A DNA stretch of 64,000 nucleotides from Halomonas sp. M4R1S46 (lineage in GTDB: Bacteria > Pseudomonadota > Gammaproteobacteria > Pseudomonadales > Halomonadaceae), in the NCBI RefSeq assembly GCF_025725685.1, contig NZ_CP107008.1, forward strand, positions 310,001-374,000, written 5' to 3'. The notes under the pieces were generated by a model. It was given only the letters and a program-made list of their open reading frames with translations. It made no database searches and was not told where the DNA came from. Position numbers and translations under genes: made by a program. Positions 1 to 7,487 of this stretch are shown here, piece after piece. Numbering within the stretch: the stretch's first letter is position 1; every line of letters starts with the position of its first letter.

Positions 1-636
1 GATTTGCGTCTGATTATCCTCGACCCCGTCAGCCGGTTCCGCAGCGGTGATGAGAATGCCAGTGAAGATGGTACCCGCTTTGTGGAAGCACTTGAGCTTA
101 TCCGCCGAGAGACGGGTGTTACTGTTCTGTGTGCTCATCACAGCCGTAAAGGTAGCAAGGGTGATAGTGCGGATGATATCCGGGGTGCATCTGCCTTCGT
201 GGATGCAGTGCGTTTTGCGGCTACCCTAGCCGTACCTGACGCAGAGATGGCCAAGAAATTGGGCATGGATGAGCAGAGCCGGAGAGCACATGTCCGTTTC
301 AATGTCGTAAAATCGAATTACCGCACGGAAACGGATACCTTCTGGATGCGTCGGGGCATCGGGGGTGTTCTCGAAATGATTCCGCCCCTTCAGGAATACA
401 GCAAAGTGGCGGATAAAGGCGAACAACGCTTCCAGGCTACTCTTCCCAAGCTACTAGAATTCATCCAGAAGAAGGATAGTGAAGGGCGCCCTATTACTCG
501 CAATGGCTTGCGCGACTACGCAGGAACTGAAGGACTGTTTGGTGTGGGGGACCAAAGTCTCCGCACTATCGTCAATCGTGCCATTGATGAAGGTGAGGTG
601 TTCCTGCGTGACAATGGGACGTTGCATACCTGGTAG
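1..636 (+). CDS. RepA-like AAA ATPase / replicative helicase, C-terminal part (5' truncated by window)
   Basis: The reading frame is open from the first base, so the gene begins outside the window and about 211 C-terminal residues are visible. The fragment opens with a Walker B-like strand (LRLIILDPVSRF), followed by a sensor-type segment with CAHHSRKG. This is the arrangement of RecA-fold RepA/AAA_25 ATPases, the hexameric helicases of plasmids, phages and integrative elements. The last ~70 residues look like a winged-helix-type tail. It is the only rightward gene in the first 22 kb and is separated from the BREX operon by ~600 non-coding bases, so I read it as part of the host element rather than of BREX. 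The family call is by motif only; the Walker A part is not visible. Confidence 0.7.
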   Translation, partial: DLRLIILDPVSRFRSGDENASEDGTRFVEALELIRRETGVTVLCAHHSRKGSKGDSADDIRGASAFVDAVRFAATLAVPDAEMAKKLGMDEQSRRAHVRFNVVKSNYRTETDTFWMRRGIGGVLEMIPPLQEYSKVADKGEQRFQATLPKLLEFIQKKDSEGRPITRNGLRDYAGTEGLFGVGDQSLRTIVNRAIDEGEVFLRDNGTLHTW

Positions 637-674
637 CTTTTTCTAGCCAGCCAGCCAGCCGGCTGGCCGGGTGC

Positions 675-689
675 CGGGTGAATCACCCG
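675..689. repeat. Inverted repeat CGGGTGA-A-TCACCCG, copy 1
   Basis: A perfect 7-bp inverted repeat with one central base. The same arms recur at 747-768 with an 8-base spacer, and both are followed by GACT/GACTA and a CGGG or CCCGG. Sitting just downstream of a RepA-like replication gene, they may be binding sites of a replication or regulatory protein (inference). Confidence 0.55.
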
Positions 690-746
690 ACTCGGGCCAC
701 CTACCCGTCATCAACCCCCATTACAGGGCATTTTGATGGAAGTTCA

Positions 747-768
747 CGGGTGAAGATCAAATCACCCG
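747..768. repeat. Inverted repeat CGGGTGA-N8-TCACCCG, copy 2
   Basis: Same 7-base arms as the repeat at 675-689, with an 8-base spacer. The shared right flank (ATCACCCGACT) supports a common origin or a common binding protein. Confidence 0.55.
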
Positions 769-871
769 ACTACCCGGTTCAAACCCGCATGATACCTGGC
801 ATGAGGACGGGTGGTTTTCTCCCCTAAAGGGGGAAGGTTTTTTCACCCCCCCCCCCTTAAGGAAGAGCACG

Positions 872-979
872 GTGCAGCGCCTGACTACAGAGGAGGTTTG
901 TATTCAGCCATCAAATGCGGCAGATAGCATGAATGCCGCTATTGATTGTCTGCTTTTCGTTAGCCAGGGGGAGGGCTGA
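872..979 (+). CDS. Possible small protein of 35 aa, unknown
   Basis: A GTG-started frame of 35 codons with an AGGAAG sequence about six bases upstream. The C11 run lies just ahead of the ribosome site. The predicted peptide begins VQRLTTEEVC and ends LLFVSQGEG, and its codon use is unremarkable. I do not recognise it. It could equally be a chance frame or the tail of a decayed gene, because the upstream in-frame codons (Pro-rich, from the C run) also lack an immediate stop. Confidence 0.2.
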   Translation: MQRLTTEEVCIQPSNAADSMNAAIDCLLFVSQGEG

Positions 980-1234
980 AAATAGAGTTTTTGTCCGTAA
1001 TGGACGGGTCACATCGGTCACGGGTCCTTCCTGGAGCCTTTTGACCCCACGAGGGACGCAGAGCGTGGCATTATAGAGTATGAAAAAAAGCTAATAAACG
1101 TCTTGTCTGGCCAATTCATCAGACCGGGATTCTGTTGCGCCATCACTCCAGGTTAACGAAATGAAGTGTTCGGGAATTTGAGTTCACTAATGATCCGAGG
1201 AACCGGCTGTGGGTATTTTGCAGATTCAACCTGT

Positions 1235-3295
1235 TTACTCTCCCAGCGACTTCAGCAGCGCATCCCGGGCATCCAGGTAGAACTGGATGTCCACTTTGGT
1301 GGCCATCTCGTCGGAGAGGTCGAATAGCAGCTTGCGGCAGGTCACCGGCATCAGGATGGCCGTGGCGCCTTTCTCCACGGCGATCTCCACCAGGGTGACT
1401 GGATTGTGGATCGGTTCGATGGAGCCGCCGAGGTTGATCTCGCCGACCACGATCAGGCCGCCGCGCAGGCTTCGCTTGAGCAGTGCCGAGCTCATGGCGA
1501 TCAGCGCCGCGACTCCCAACTTGGTGCCGGCCTTGGCGGCATCGAAGGCGCGCAGCTGCACGGTGAACTCATGCTGGCGAGGTTCCTTGTCGCCGACCAG
1601 CTGGCCGGCGCGGGTGTAAAGGTTCTGCTCGGCGTAGCCGATGCTCTCGCGAAAGGCCGGCGGCACCGGCTTGTTGAGGATCTTGACGCCGGTGCCAGGG
1701 CCCTCGTTGACCTCGATGCGGAACAGGCCGGGATGTTCCTCCTGGCCGTTGCTGGCCTGCCCCCCGGGGCTGATGCTCCATACCTGGCCTGGTTCCAGCG
1801 GGTCGTTGCCGATGCTGTTGTCGCTCTGCAGCTCCGGGGTGGCGACGAACTTTTCCACGCCATCCTCGCCCATGGTGTAGCTGAAGTGGGTGTTGCGGAA
1901 CTCGGCGGCGCCGATGCGCTTCTGCTGCTCCTTGACCCGCCGGCGCGCCTCCATGGCGATATGGATGGCCCATTCCAGGTCGTCGTCGCTGGGCGAGAGG
2001 TCATCGCCGGGGTAGAGCAGCTTCAGCAGGCCGCTGGCGGTCTTGTTGACGGCATTGGTGTCGCGTCCGGAGAGGGCGCCGCCGAAGAAGACGCGGCCCT
2101 GCCACTGCGAGACGCGGCTCTGGCTGCGTAGCTGGCTCCAACACTCCGAGAGGAAGTCGCTGACCAGGCCGAAGTGGTCGGTGAGCAGCTCCTTGCTGAC
2201 CTTGGGCACGTCCCAGCCGGGCAGAAAGGCGTGGATGCGGTCCATGAAGGCGGTATCGTGGCGCATCTCCTCCGGCAGCGGACCGAACAGGTGGCCGATG
2301 CGCTGCTGGTGCTCCACGTCCACGTCGAAGTTGCCGACCAGCACGATGGAGCCGTCGGCGCGGATGCTCTCCTTGCCGCGAGAGAACTCGCCGCTCTCCA
2401 TGTAGCCCTTCATGATGTTGACGCCGTCCTTGTTGTCGAATGAGATGCCGGACACCTCGTCGAAGCAGACCACGTCGTACTGGCACACCAGGCCTCTGCG
2501 GCCCGAATTGTTATCCACGAACATCTTGGCCACGGTGGCCTTGCCGCCGGAGATCAGATGCGCGTAGGGCGATACCTGCTGGAAGAGGTGGCTCTTTCCG
2601 GTACCGCGGGGGCCGAGCTCGACGACGTTATAGTTGCGCTCCACGAAGGGCACCATGCGCAGCAGCATGGCGTCCTTCTGGCGTTCGGTGAGGCCCGCTG
2701 GCTCGATGCCAGTGGAGCGCAGCAGGAAGGCCTTCCACTCCTCGGTGGTGAAGTGCTGGCGGGCGCGAGCCAGCTCGTCGAGCACGTCGCGCTTGGAGAG
2801 CTGGATCTCGCGCAGGGCACGGATGCCGAAGGGGCGCCCGCCCTGCTCCTGGGCGATGCTGGCGTCGTATTCCAGGGTCAGTTCGGCGTAGAAGCCGCCG
2901 GTCAGCATGCGCTCGTGCTCACTGACCAGCTCGTCGGGAATCCGCACGTCGGTCAGGCGCAGGCTGGGCAGGCTGGCCATGTAGGTGTCGTTCTTGGTAT
3001 CCAGGCGTGCCTGGATCAGATCGATGATCTTGATCTCGCCCTTCTCGCGGGCACGGGCCTTGAACAGCTCCTCCTCGCCGGCCTTGATGGTGCGCGACTT
3101 GAGCTGTCGCTGTACCACCTCCAGGCCCTCCTCGATCTCCTCCGGATCGGTGCTGGCACAGTAGCGCCCGAGCAGGAACTCCACCACGTAGGTAGGCACC
3201 GGGAACTGGCGGGCGAAGGTGCGCACCAGATCCTTGCGCACCAGGTAGCCGTCCAGCAGCTCGGCCGCCTTGCGATCCAGGTCATCGAGTTCCAT
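1235..3295 (-). CDS. brxL: BREX protein BrxL, Lon-like AAA+ protein
   Basis: 686 aa, the usual size of BREX type 1 BrxL. An N-terminal helical/DNA-binding region is followed by an AAA+ core with Walker A GPRGTGKS (residues 228-235) and Walker B VVCFDE (275-280), then a C-terminal Lon-protease-like fold (about 570-686). BrxL is known as a ring-forming, DNA-binding ATPase needed for phage restriction in type 1 BREX. Compared by eye with Lon, the serine position of GPSAG reads GTKLG (590-594) and the lysine-bearing PIGGLKEK reads PIHNPVTL (628-635). The classical Ser-Lys dyad therefore seems absent and proteolysis is doubtful. It is the last gene of the leftward BREX operon, 28 bases after pglZ. 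The ATG is preceded by GGGAGACGTC. Confidence 0.93.
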   Translation of the reverse strand: MELDDLDRKAAELLDGYLVRKDLVRTFARQFPVPTYVVEFLLGRYCASTDPEEIEEGLEVVQRQLKSRTIKAGEEELFKARAREKGEIKIIDLIQARLDTKNDTYMASLPSLRLTDVRIPDELVSEHERMLTGGFYAELTLEYDASIAQEQGGRPFGIRALREIQLSKRDVLDELARARQHFTTEEWKAFLLRSTGIEPAGLTERQKDAMLLRMVPFVERNYNVVELGPRGTGKSHLFQQVSPYAHLISGGKATVAKMFVDNNSGRRGLVCQYDVVCFDEVSGISFDNKDGVNIMKGYMESGEFSRGKESIRADGSIVLVGNFDVDVEHQQRIGHLFGPLPEEMRHDTAFMDRIHAFLPGWDVPKVSKELLTDHFGLVSDFLSECWSQLRSQSRVSQWQGRVFFGGALSGRDTNAVNKTASGLLKLLYPGDDLSPSDDDLEWAIHIAMEARRRVKEQQKRIGAAEFRNTHFSYTMGEDGVEKFVATPELQSDNSIGNDPLEPGQVWSISPGGQASNGQEEHPGLFRIEVNEGPGTGVKILNKPVPPAFRESIGYAEQNLYTRAGQLVGDKEPRQHEFTVQLRAFDAAKAGTKLGVAALIAMSSALLKRSLRGGLIVVGEINLGGSIEPIHNPVTLVEIAVEKGATAILMPVTCRKLLFDLSDEMATKVDIQFYLDARDALLKSLGE

Positions 3296-3323
3296 GACGT
3301 CTCCCTGTGTCTGTCATCAAGGA

Positions 3324-5657
3324 CTATGCATTGCCGCCGATGGTGGTGGAGCGCTGGGCGACCACCTGACCACTGTCATCCAGCACCACGGCGTAGGCGG
3401 TGTCCCCTTCGAGGTCGTCATCCTCGACCACCACCGAGGCCTTGCCGCCGGCCTTGAACGGCTTGGGCGAGAGCACCAGGCTGCTGGCCGGGTCGCCGGC
3501 ATGGCGTCGGATGTCCAGCGTCAGTCCGTCGCTCTCGCCTTCCACCACAAAGGTACAGCGCAGCCCCTTCCACACCAGGTCATCGATCAACACCGAGGGC
3601 TTGGCGCCGGCGCTGCCGGTGACGACGAGCTCCGGCGTCACGCACTCCTGCAGGCTCAGGCCGCCATGGGTGTAGGTCTCACCCGCCTTGAAGCAGTGAA
3701 TGCTCTCCGCCAGGGCGAAGTATACCTGCTCGTTCCAGTACCAGGGGAAGCGCGCCGCCTCCGTATGCGCGCCCGGCTTGAGCGCCGCACAGCGCCCCCA
3801 CTTGGTCTCCACCAGGCTGGCCGGCAGCTCGGTCTTGGGCAGCTCGCCCGGCAGCAGTAGCCAGCCGTGATCGGTGACCACGCGCACCTGCGACCAGCCC
3901 TGGGCCAGCAACGCCTGGATACGCTCGGCGACTTCCCCCAGCATGTCATCGACGTGCTGAGCCAGCTTCCAGCCACGCTCATGGCCGGCGTGATCGATAT
4001 CGCCGAACTCGCACCACGCCGGCTTGGAGGTATCCAGGGTCTCCTTGTGCAACTGCTCTACCTGGCGGCGCTCCAGCACCTGCCAGCCATTCTCGCGCAG
4101 CAGCTTCTGGAACAGGTGGCGAGTGATGGGCGTGAACTGGTAGCCGTCAGGCTCCTCGTGGATGCCATCGCTGCCGAGGATCGGCGCCACCGCGTACTTG
4201 CCGGTGCCGGTCACGCTGGGCAGCGCCGCCCAGGTGCTGTGCTCGGCGACTTCCAGGCCCTGGGCAATCAGGCGATGGGACAATCGCTTTCCGCAATCCA
4301 GCCGCAGCCCATCCACGAACAGCACGCACTCGCCGCGAAGGGCGTTGGGAGACGCCTCGCCGCGCTTGAGGCCATCCACGCCGGGCTGCCACACCTGCTG
4401 AAGGTGGCGAGCGGCCTCATCGGCCCAGCGCAGATACACCGTGCGAGCCGCGGTAAAGATCGCCTCCTGCTCGCGCTGGCCGGTGATCTTCTCCAGTGCC
4501 CTGAGCAGGGCATCATCGGCCTTCCAGCCCTCGCTGAGGTACGCCTGGCGCATATCCTCGGCGTACCCACCCGCCAGGCTGCGCCGAGTCACCCGCCCCA
4601 GCTCGGCGAGGGGGGCCAGGGCCATGGCCAGCGGACTTTCGCCCAGCTCCGCCCACACCCAATCGCGGCGCACACCGTGTTCGCTCTCCAGCGCTTCCAG
4701 CCGCTCACGGGCCTGGTGGGCCGGCAGGCTGCCGAGCGCGCACAGGTCGTGATAGAGCCGCTCCTCCTCCTGGCGGTTGAGCTGTGGCCAGATCTCCATT
4801 TGCTCGGGTTCCGGGAAGAAATCCAGGGTAGGCGGCGTGAGCTGGCGAATCTGCTCGATCAGCTGCGGGTAGCGGCGGGGGGCCTCGGTGAAACGCGTCC
4901 ATACCGTCTTCCAGTTGCCCTGGCGCTGAGTCAGCCGCTCCACGGCTTCCAGCGCACTTTGCCGCTCCGGGTGAAGGCCATAGCGGGAGTGGCAAACCTG
5001 GCAGAACGCCTGCCATTCGTGGTGGGGCCAGCTGGTCTTCATGGCCTCGGGCTGGTTGAGCCAGTCCAGCAGGTCGCGCACCGGATCGCCGCCAGTGAGC
5101 AGGGTATTGAAGGTCTCGGCGTCCAGGTGGCGGCCCTGTAGATCGGCGATCTCCTCCTTGAGCAGACGGGGCAGGGCGGCAAGCAGCGCCTGGCGTGTGG
5201 CGGCGTCACCGGCCACCTCCAGGCCCAGCCCGCCCTGCTGTGAAGAGAGGAACGCCCGTGGCGTCCAGTCCTTGGCGTTGACCTGGGACCAGAGCACCCC
5301 GCGATACTGAAGTTCGGCCAACGGCTTGAGCGCTTCCGGACACTCGCTGACGGCGCGCAGGTCCTGCCGGCCCACGCCGGGGAGATAGAGGATCGGCGGT
5401 GTTTCCGCGTCCAGCGCGATGCCGTCTACGGTGCCGGCGATGGCACAGCGCAGCCAGATGGTGGGGCCGCGGCGCTGCTCGGGGGCGTAGTCACCCAGCA
5501 CCAGGAGCTCGGGCAGTTCGGTCTGGATCTGGGCGATCACCGGCTCCCACAGCCGCTCGCGGTCCGGCCACAGGATGCAGGCCGGCGCGGCCTGCACATC
5601 GGGGTTATAGGAAGCGGCCTGACGGATCCGCTCAACCAGCTTTTCGAGTAGTACCAT
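3324..5657 (-). CDS. pglZ: BREX phosphatase-superfamily protein PglZ
   Basis: 777 aa. PglZ is a core BREX protein of the alkaline-phosphatase superfamily, required for BREX methylation and defence. Metal-site motifs are visible: FVDGLRLD (447-454, aspartate-containing), DIDHAGHE (553-560) and VVTDHGWL (593-600). The long N-terminal part is helical. The C-terminal ~100 residues look like a beta domain (THGGLSLQE then Ig-like strands). The length and C-terminal region fit the form annotated as type B PglZ in type 1 BREX better than the E. coli type A form, but I rate that from memory. Its ATG lies only 3 bases after the stop of the GmrSD-like gene, so the two are probably translationally coupled. 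Confidence 0.92.
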   Translation of the reverse strand: MVLLEKLVERIRQAASYNPDVQAAPACILWPDRERLWEPVIAQIQTELPELLVLGDYAPEQRRGPTIWLRCAIAGTVDGIALDAETPPILYLPGVGRQDLRAVSECPEALKPLAELQYRGVLWSQVNAKDWTPRAFLSSQQGGLGLEVAGDAATRQALLAALPRLLKEEIADLQGRHLDAETFNTLLTGGDPVRDLLDWLNQPEAMKTSWPHHEWQAFCQVCHSRYGLHPERQSALEAVERLTQRQGNWKTVWTRFTEAPRRYPQLIEQIRQLTPPTLDFFPEPEQMEIWPQLNRQEEERLYHDLCALGSLPAHQARERLEALESEHGVRRDWVWAELGESPLAMALAPLAELGRVTRRSLAGGYAEDMRQAYLSEGWKADDALLRALEKITGQREQEAIFTAARTVYLRWADEAARHLQQVWQPGVDGLKRGEASPNALRGECVLFVDGLRLDCGKRLSHRLIAQGLEVAEHSTWAALPSVTGTGKYAVAPILGSDGIHEEPDGYQFTPITRHLFQKLLRENGWQVLERRQVEQLHKETLDTSKPAWCEFGDIDHAGHERGWKLAQHVDDMLGEVAERIQALLAQGWSQVRVVTDHGWLLLPGELPKTELPASLVETKWGRCAALKPGAHTEAARFPWYWNEQVYFALAESIHCFKAGETYTHGGLSLQECVTPELVVTGSAGAKPSVLIDDLVWKGLRCTFVVEGESDGLTLDIRRHAGDPASSLVLSPKPFKAGGKASVVVEDDDLEGDTAYAVVLDDSGQVVAQRSTTIGGNA

Positions 5658-5660
5658 GCC

Positions 5661-7346
5661 TCAGAATTCCCACTTGTCGGCCAGCACTGCGATCAAATCG
5701 GCCTGACGTTTCTGCACCACCTCAGGCGTCCATTGGTCTTCACCGAGCACCTGGCTGGTGAGTGCGTAGGAGGAGACGTTGCTACGTCCACGGAAATAGG
5801 CATCCTTCTTCTTCCCGAAGTCATAGTTATGAGCCTGAGAATTCCGGCGCTTGTTCAATGGTACAAGATTGGCCAGGCGATGAACCCACTGCTCCCGCAT
5901 CTCTGGCTCCGGCCACCATTCGGCCCACTGACTGGTGCTTGGGACGGTTTGCGGCAAGACGTGCTCGATGGTCAGCACCGTCGGGTCATAGGTTGCTGCA
6001 CCATCCGATACGAATGAATCCAGCCGCAGCATCAGGTAGTTGCGTCGACGGGCGGTCAGTGTATAGATATCGCCCTGCAGGACCCGCCGCATGTCGGACT
6101 TTTCCTTGTCCGTCAGTTCGACGGCCCGGACCGGGTTGTCGTAGTCATGCGGCTGCTGTAGCGCCGCGATCAGCAGGGCATAGCGCTCGATACGCTGGTT
6201 CACGTTTTTCGCACAAATGTGCATGTAGGCCGCCAGGCGTTCCAGTTTCCTGAAGAACCACGCCACATAGGCAGGTTCGTTCTTGTGGTCTGCCAGGAAC
6301 ACCATAGCGGGCGGGACCCAGTCCGAGTTGTCGATGCGATTCAGCCAGCGCAAGGACCGATTGACCTTGTCGGCGTCGGTCTCGGCAACGTAATGGGACT
6401 CTCGCAGAACTGAAAGGGTCTCAGCATAGGGTTCCAGCACGTCTTCGATCAGCGTGCGCGTATCGCTGACCTGTGTCAGGACGTGATTGCGGAACTCCTC
6501 AAGCAAAGCCCGCTTGGACTTCTCCTTCGCATGGATCATGCGTACATAGGCGAACAGGTCGTTGAAGCCGGCGCGGCCCAGGTCGACCTCCATGTCCTCC
6601 CAGCGTTCGTTGTAGATTTCCTGCTCGCTGGTGGTTGAAAGCTTGCCGATGACATCCGCCTTGATGATGTCCGTCGGCTGGAGGTCGAGCCCACGGCTAT
6701 TCATAACGGAGAACACGCGAAAAGCGGACTTCTGGCTGGGCGTGGAAACCGCCACGAGAAAACAGCGTTGCAGCAGGAAACTGATGAAGTCGCCCAGCCG
6801 TTCCGAGGCATCACCGAAGCGCGACCTGAGCCGCTCGATCAGAAGCTGGCTGTTTGCCTGGATGTTTTTCTGCGATTCGTTTTCAAGCGACGCGGACCCC
6901 AAGGCCAGGAGGTCATTGAACGCCAAGCCCTGCACGTAACAGGTGAAGAACTCGCGATCCTTCTCGCGCAGCGTCAAACGCGGCTTTGGCTCCAGGCCTG
7001 CGAACTTGTTTCCCGGCTCGGTGATGTACTGGCTGAGTGTGCTCCTGTCCTCCCCCACAAGCTGGGCTGCAATGGCGGCCAGCAGGATCGTCAGCGTGGT
7101 CAGGCGCTGCTGCCCATCGATCACTTCGGCCCTGGGGCTTCCCTCTTCCTTGATGAGCACGATGCTGCCGAGGAAATAGCCTTCATCCTCCTCGCTGCGG
7201 AAGAAGTCATATAGATCATCGAAAAGCTCCGAAGCCTGATCGGTCGTCCAGGCGTAGGGGCGCTGATACGACGGGATCAGGTATTCAAAGTCGGAACTGA
7301 AAATCTTGGCAAGCGGGAACTCCGCACCGCTGATCTTTTTGCTCAT
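5661..7346 (-). CDS. GmrSD-like type IV restriction endonuclease (DUF262 + DUF1524)
   Basis: 561 aa single-chain protein. The N-terminal DUF262 domain (ParB/sulfiredoxin-like, NTP-using) shows PSYQRPYAW (25-33) and DGQQRLTTL (77-85). The C-terminal DUF1524 is an HNH-type nuclease domain with EHVLPQ (461-466) followed by the spaced W, N and H residues and DFGKKKDAYF. GmrSD/BrxU-family enzymes cut DNA carrying modified bases such as glucosylated hydroxymethylcytosine, and a relative (BrxU) is encoded in some BREX loci. It would complement BREX against phages whose DNA modification blocks PglX-based recognition (inference). It sits between the Hsp70-like gene and pglZ, 3 bases before pglZ. Upstream is a 141-base gap holding a pglX relic. 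Confidence 0.88.
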   Translation of the reverse strand: MSKKISGAEFPLAKIFSSDFEYLIPSYQRPYAWTTDQASELFDDLYDFFRSEEDEGYFLGSIVLIKEEGSPRAEVIDGQQRLTTLTILLAAIAAQLVGEDRSTLSQYITEPGNKFAGLEPKPRLTLREKDREFFTCYVQGLAFNDLLALGSASLENESQKNIQANSQLLIERLRSRFGDASERLGDFISFLLQRCFLVAVSTPSQKSAFRVFSVMNSRGLDLQPTDIIKADVIGKLSTTSEQEIYNERWEDMEVDLGRAGFNDLFAYVRMIHAKEKSKRALLEEFRNHVLTQVSDTRTLIEDVLEPYAETLSVLRESHYVAETDADKVNRSLRWLNRIDNSDWVPPAMVFLADHKNEPAYVAWFFRKLERLAAYMHICAKNVNQRIERYALLIAALQQPHDYDNPVRAVELTDKEKSDMRRVLQGDIYTLTARRRNYLMLRLDSFVSDGAATYDPTVLTIEHVLPQTVPSTSQWAEWWPEPEMREQWVHRLANLVPLNKRRNSQAHNYDFGKKKDAYFRGRSNVSSYALTSQVLGEDQWTPEVVQKRQADLIAVLADKWEF

Positions 7347-7368
7347 GTCTCTCTGTTTCTCCCTGATC

Positions 7369-7425
7369 TTTCTGTTCCGTCAGCGTAAAATGGTAGCCGT
7401 TGATGCGTGCGTGCATGGACTCGCC
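7369..7425 (-). pseudogene. Relic of a pglX 3' end
   Basis: In the gap between the Hsp70-like gene and the GmrSD-like gene, one leftward frame reads GESMHARINGYHFTLTEQK. The intact PglX ends with GESKGARINDYHLTLAAKK, so 12 of 19 positions are identical, and the DNA is similar as well (shared GAGTCCA, ATCAACG and CTACCA blocks). The frame has a TAG shortly upstream, so only the tail survives. The simplest reading is that a pglX gene once lay directly upstream of the GmrSD-like gene, before the zinc-finger/coiled-coil/Hsp70 cassette came to lie between them. Confidence 0.7.
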
Positions 7426-7445
7426 TGGCCTTGCCAACGGCTACC
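7392..7445. repeat. 11-bp perfect inverted repeat in the hsp70-gmrSD gap
   Basis: GGTAGCCGTTG at 7392-7402 pairs perfectly with CAACGGCTACC at 7435-7445. One arm lies in the pglX relic (its codons for INGY). The second arm may be a scar of the recombination that placed the cassette here, or a regulatory hairpin ahead of gmrSD-pglZ-brxL. Confidence 0.5.
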
Positions 7446-7487
7446 TGCTTATCGTGTCGTAATTTTTTAGGAGCCGGCTTCGTGGCA

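Larger units (their letters stand above)
637..1234. other. Non-coding stretch between RepA-like gene and brxL, with inverted repeats
   Basis: No convincing long gene is seen. It contains a GCCA-rich run at 650-668, two inverted repeats with identical arms (675-689 and 747-768), a run of 11 C at 846-856 and one short possible reading frame (872-979). Base composition is more mixed than in the flanking genes. The 3' ends of the RepA-like gene and brxL converge here, so transcription terminators are expected, but I see no clean stem followed by a T-run. Confidence 0.5.
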
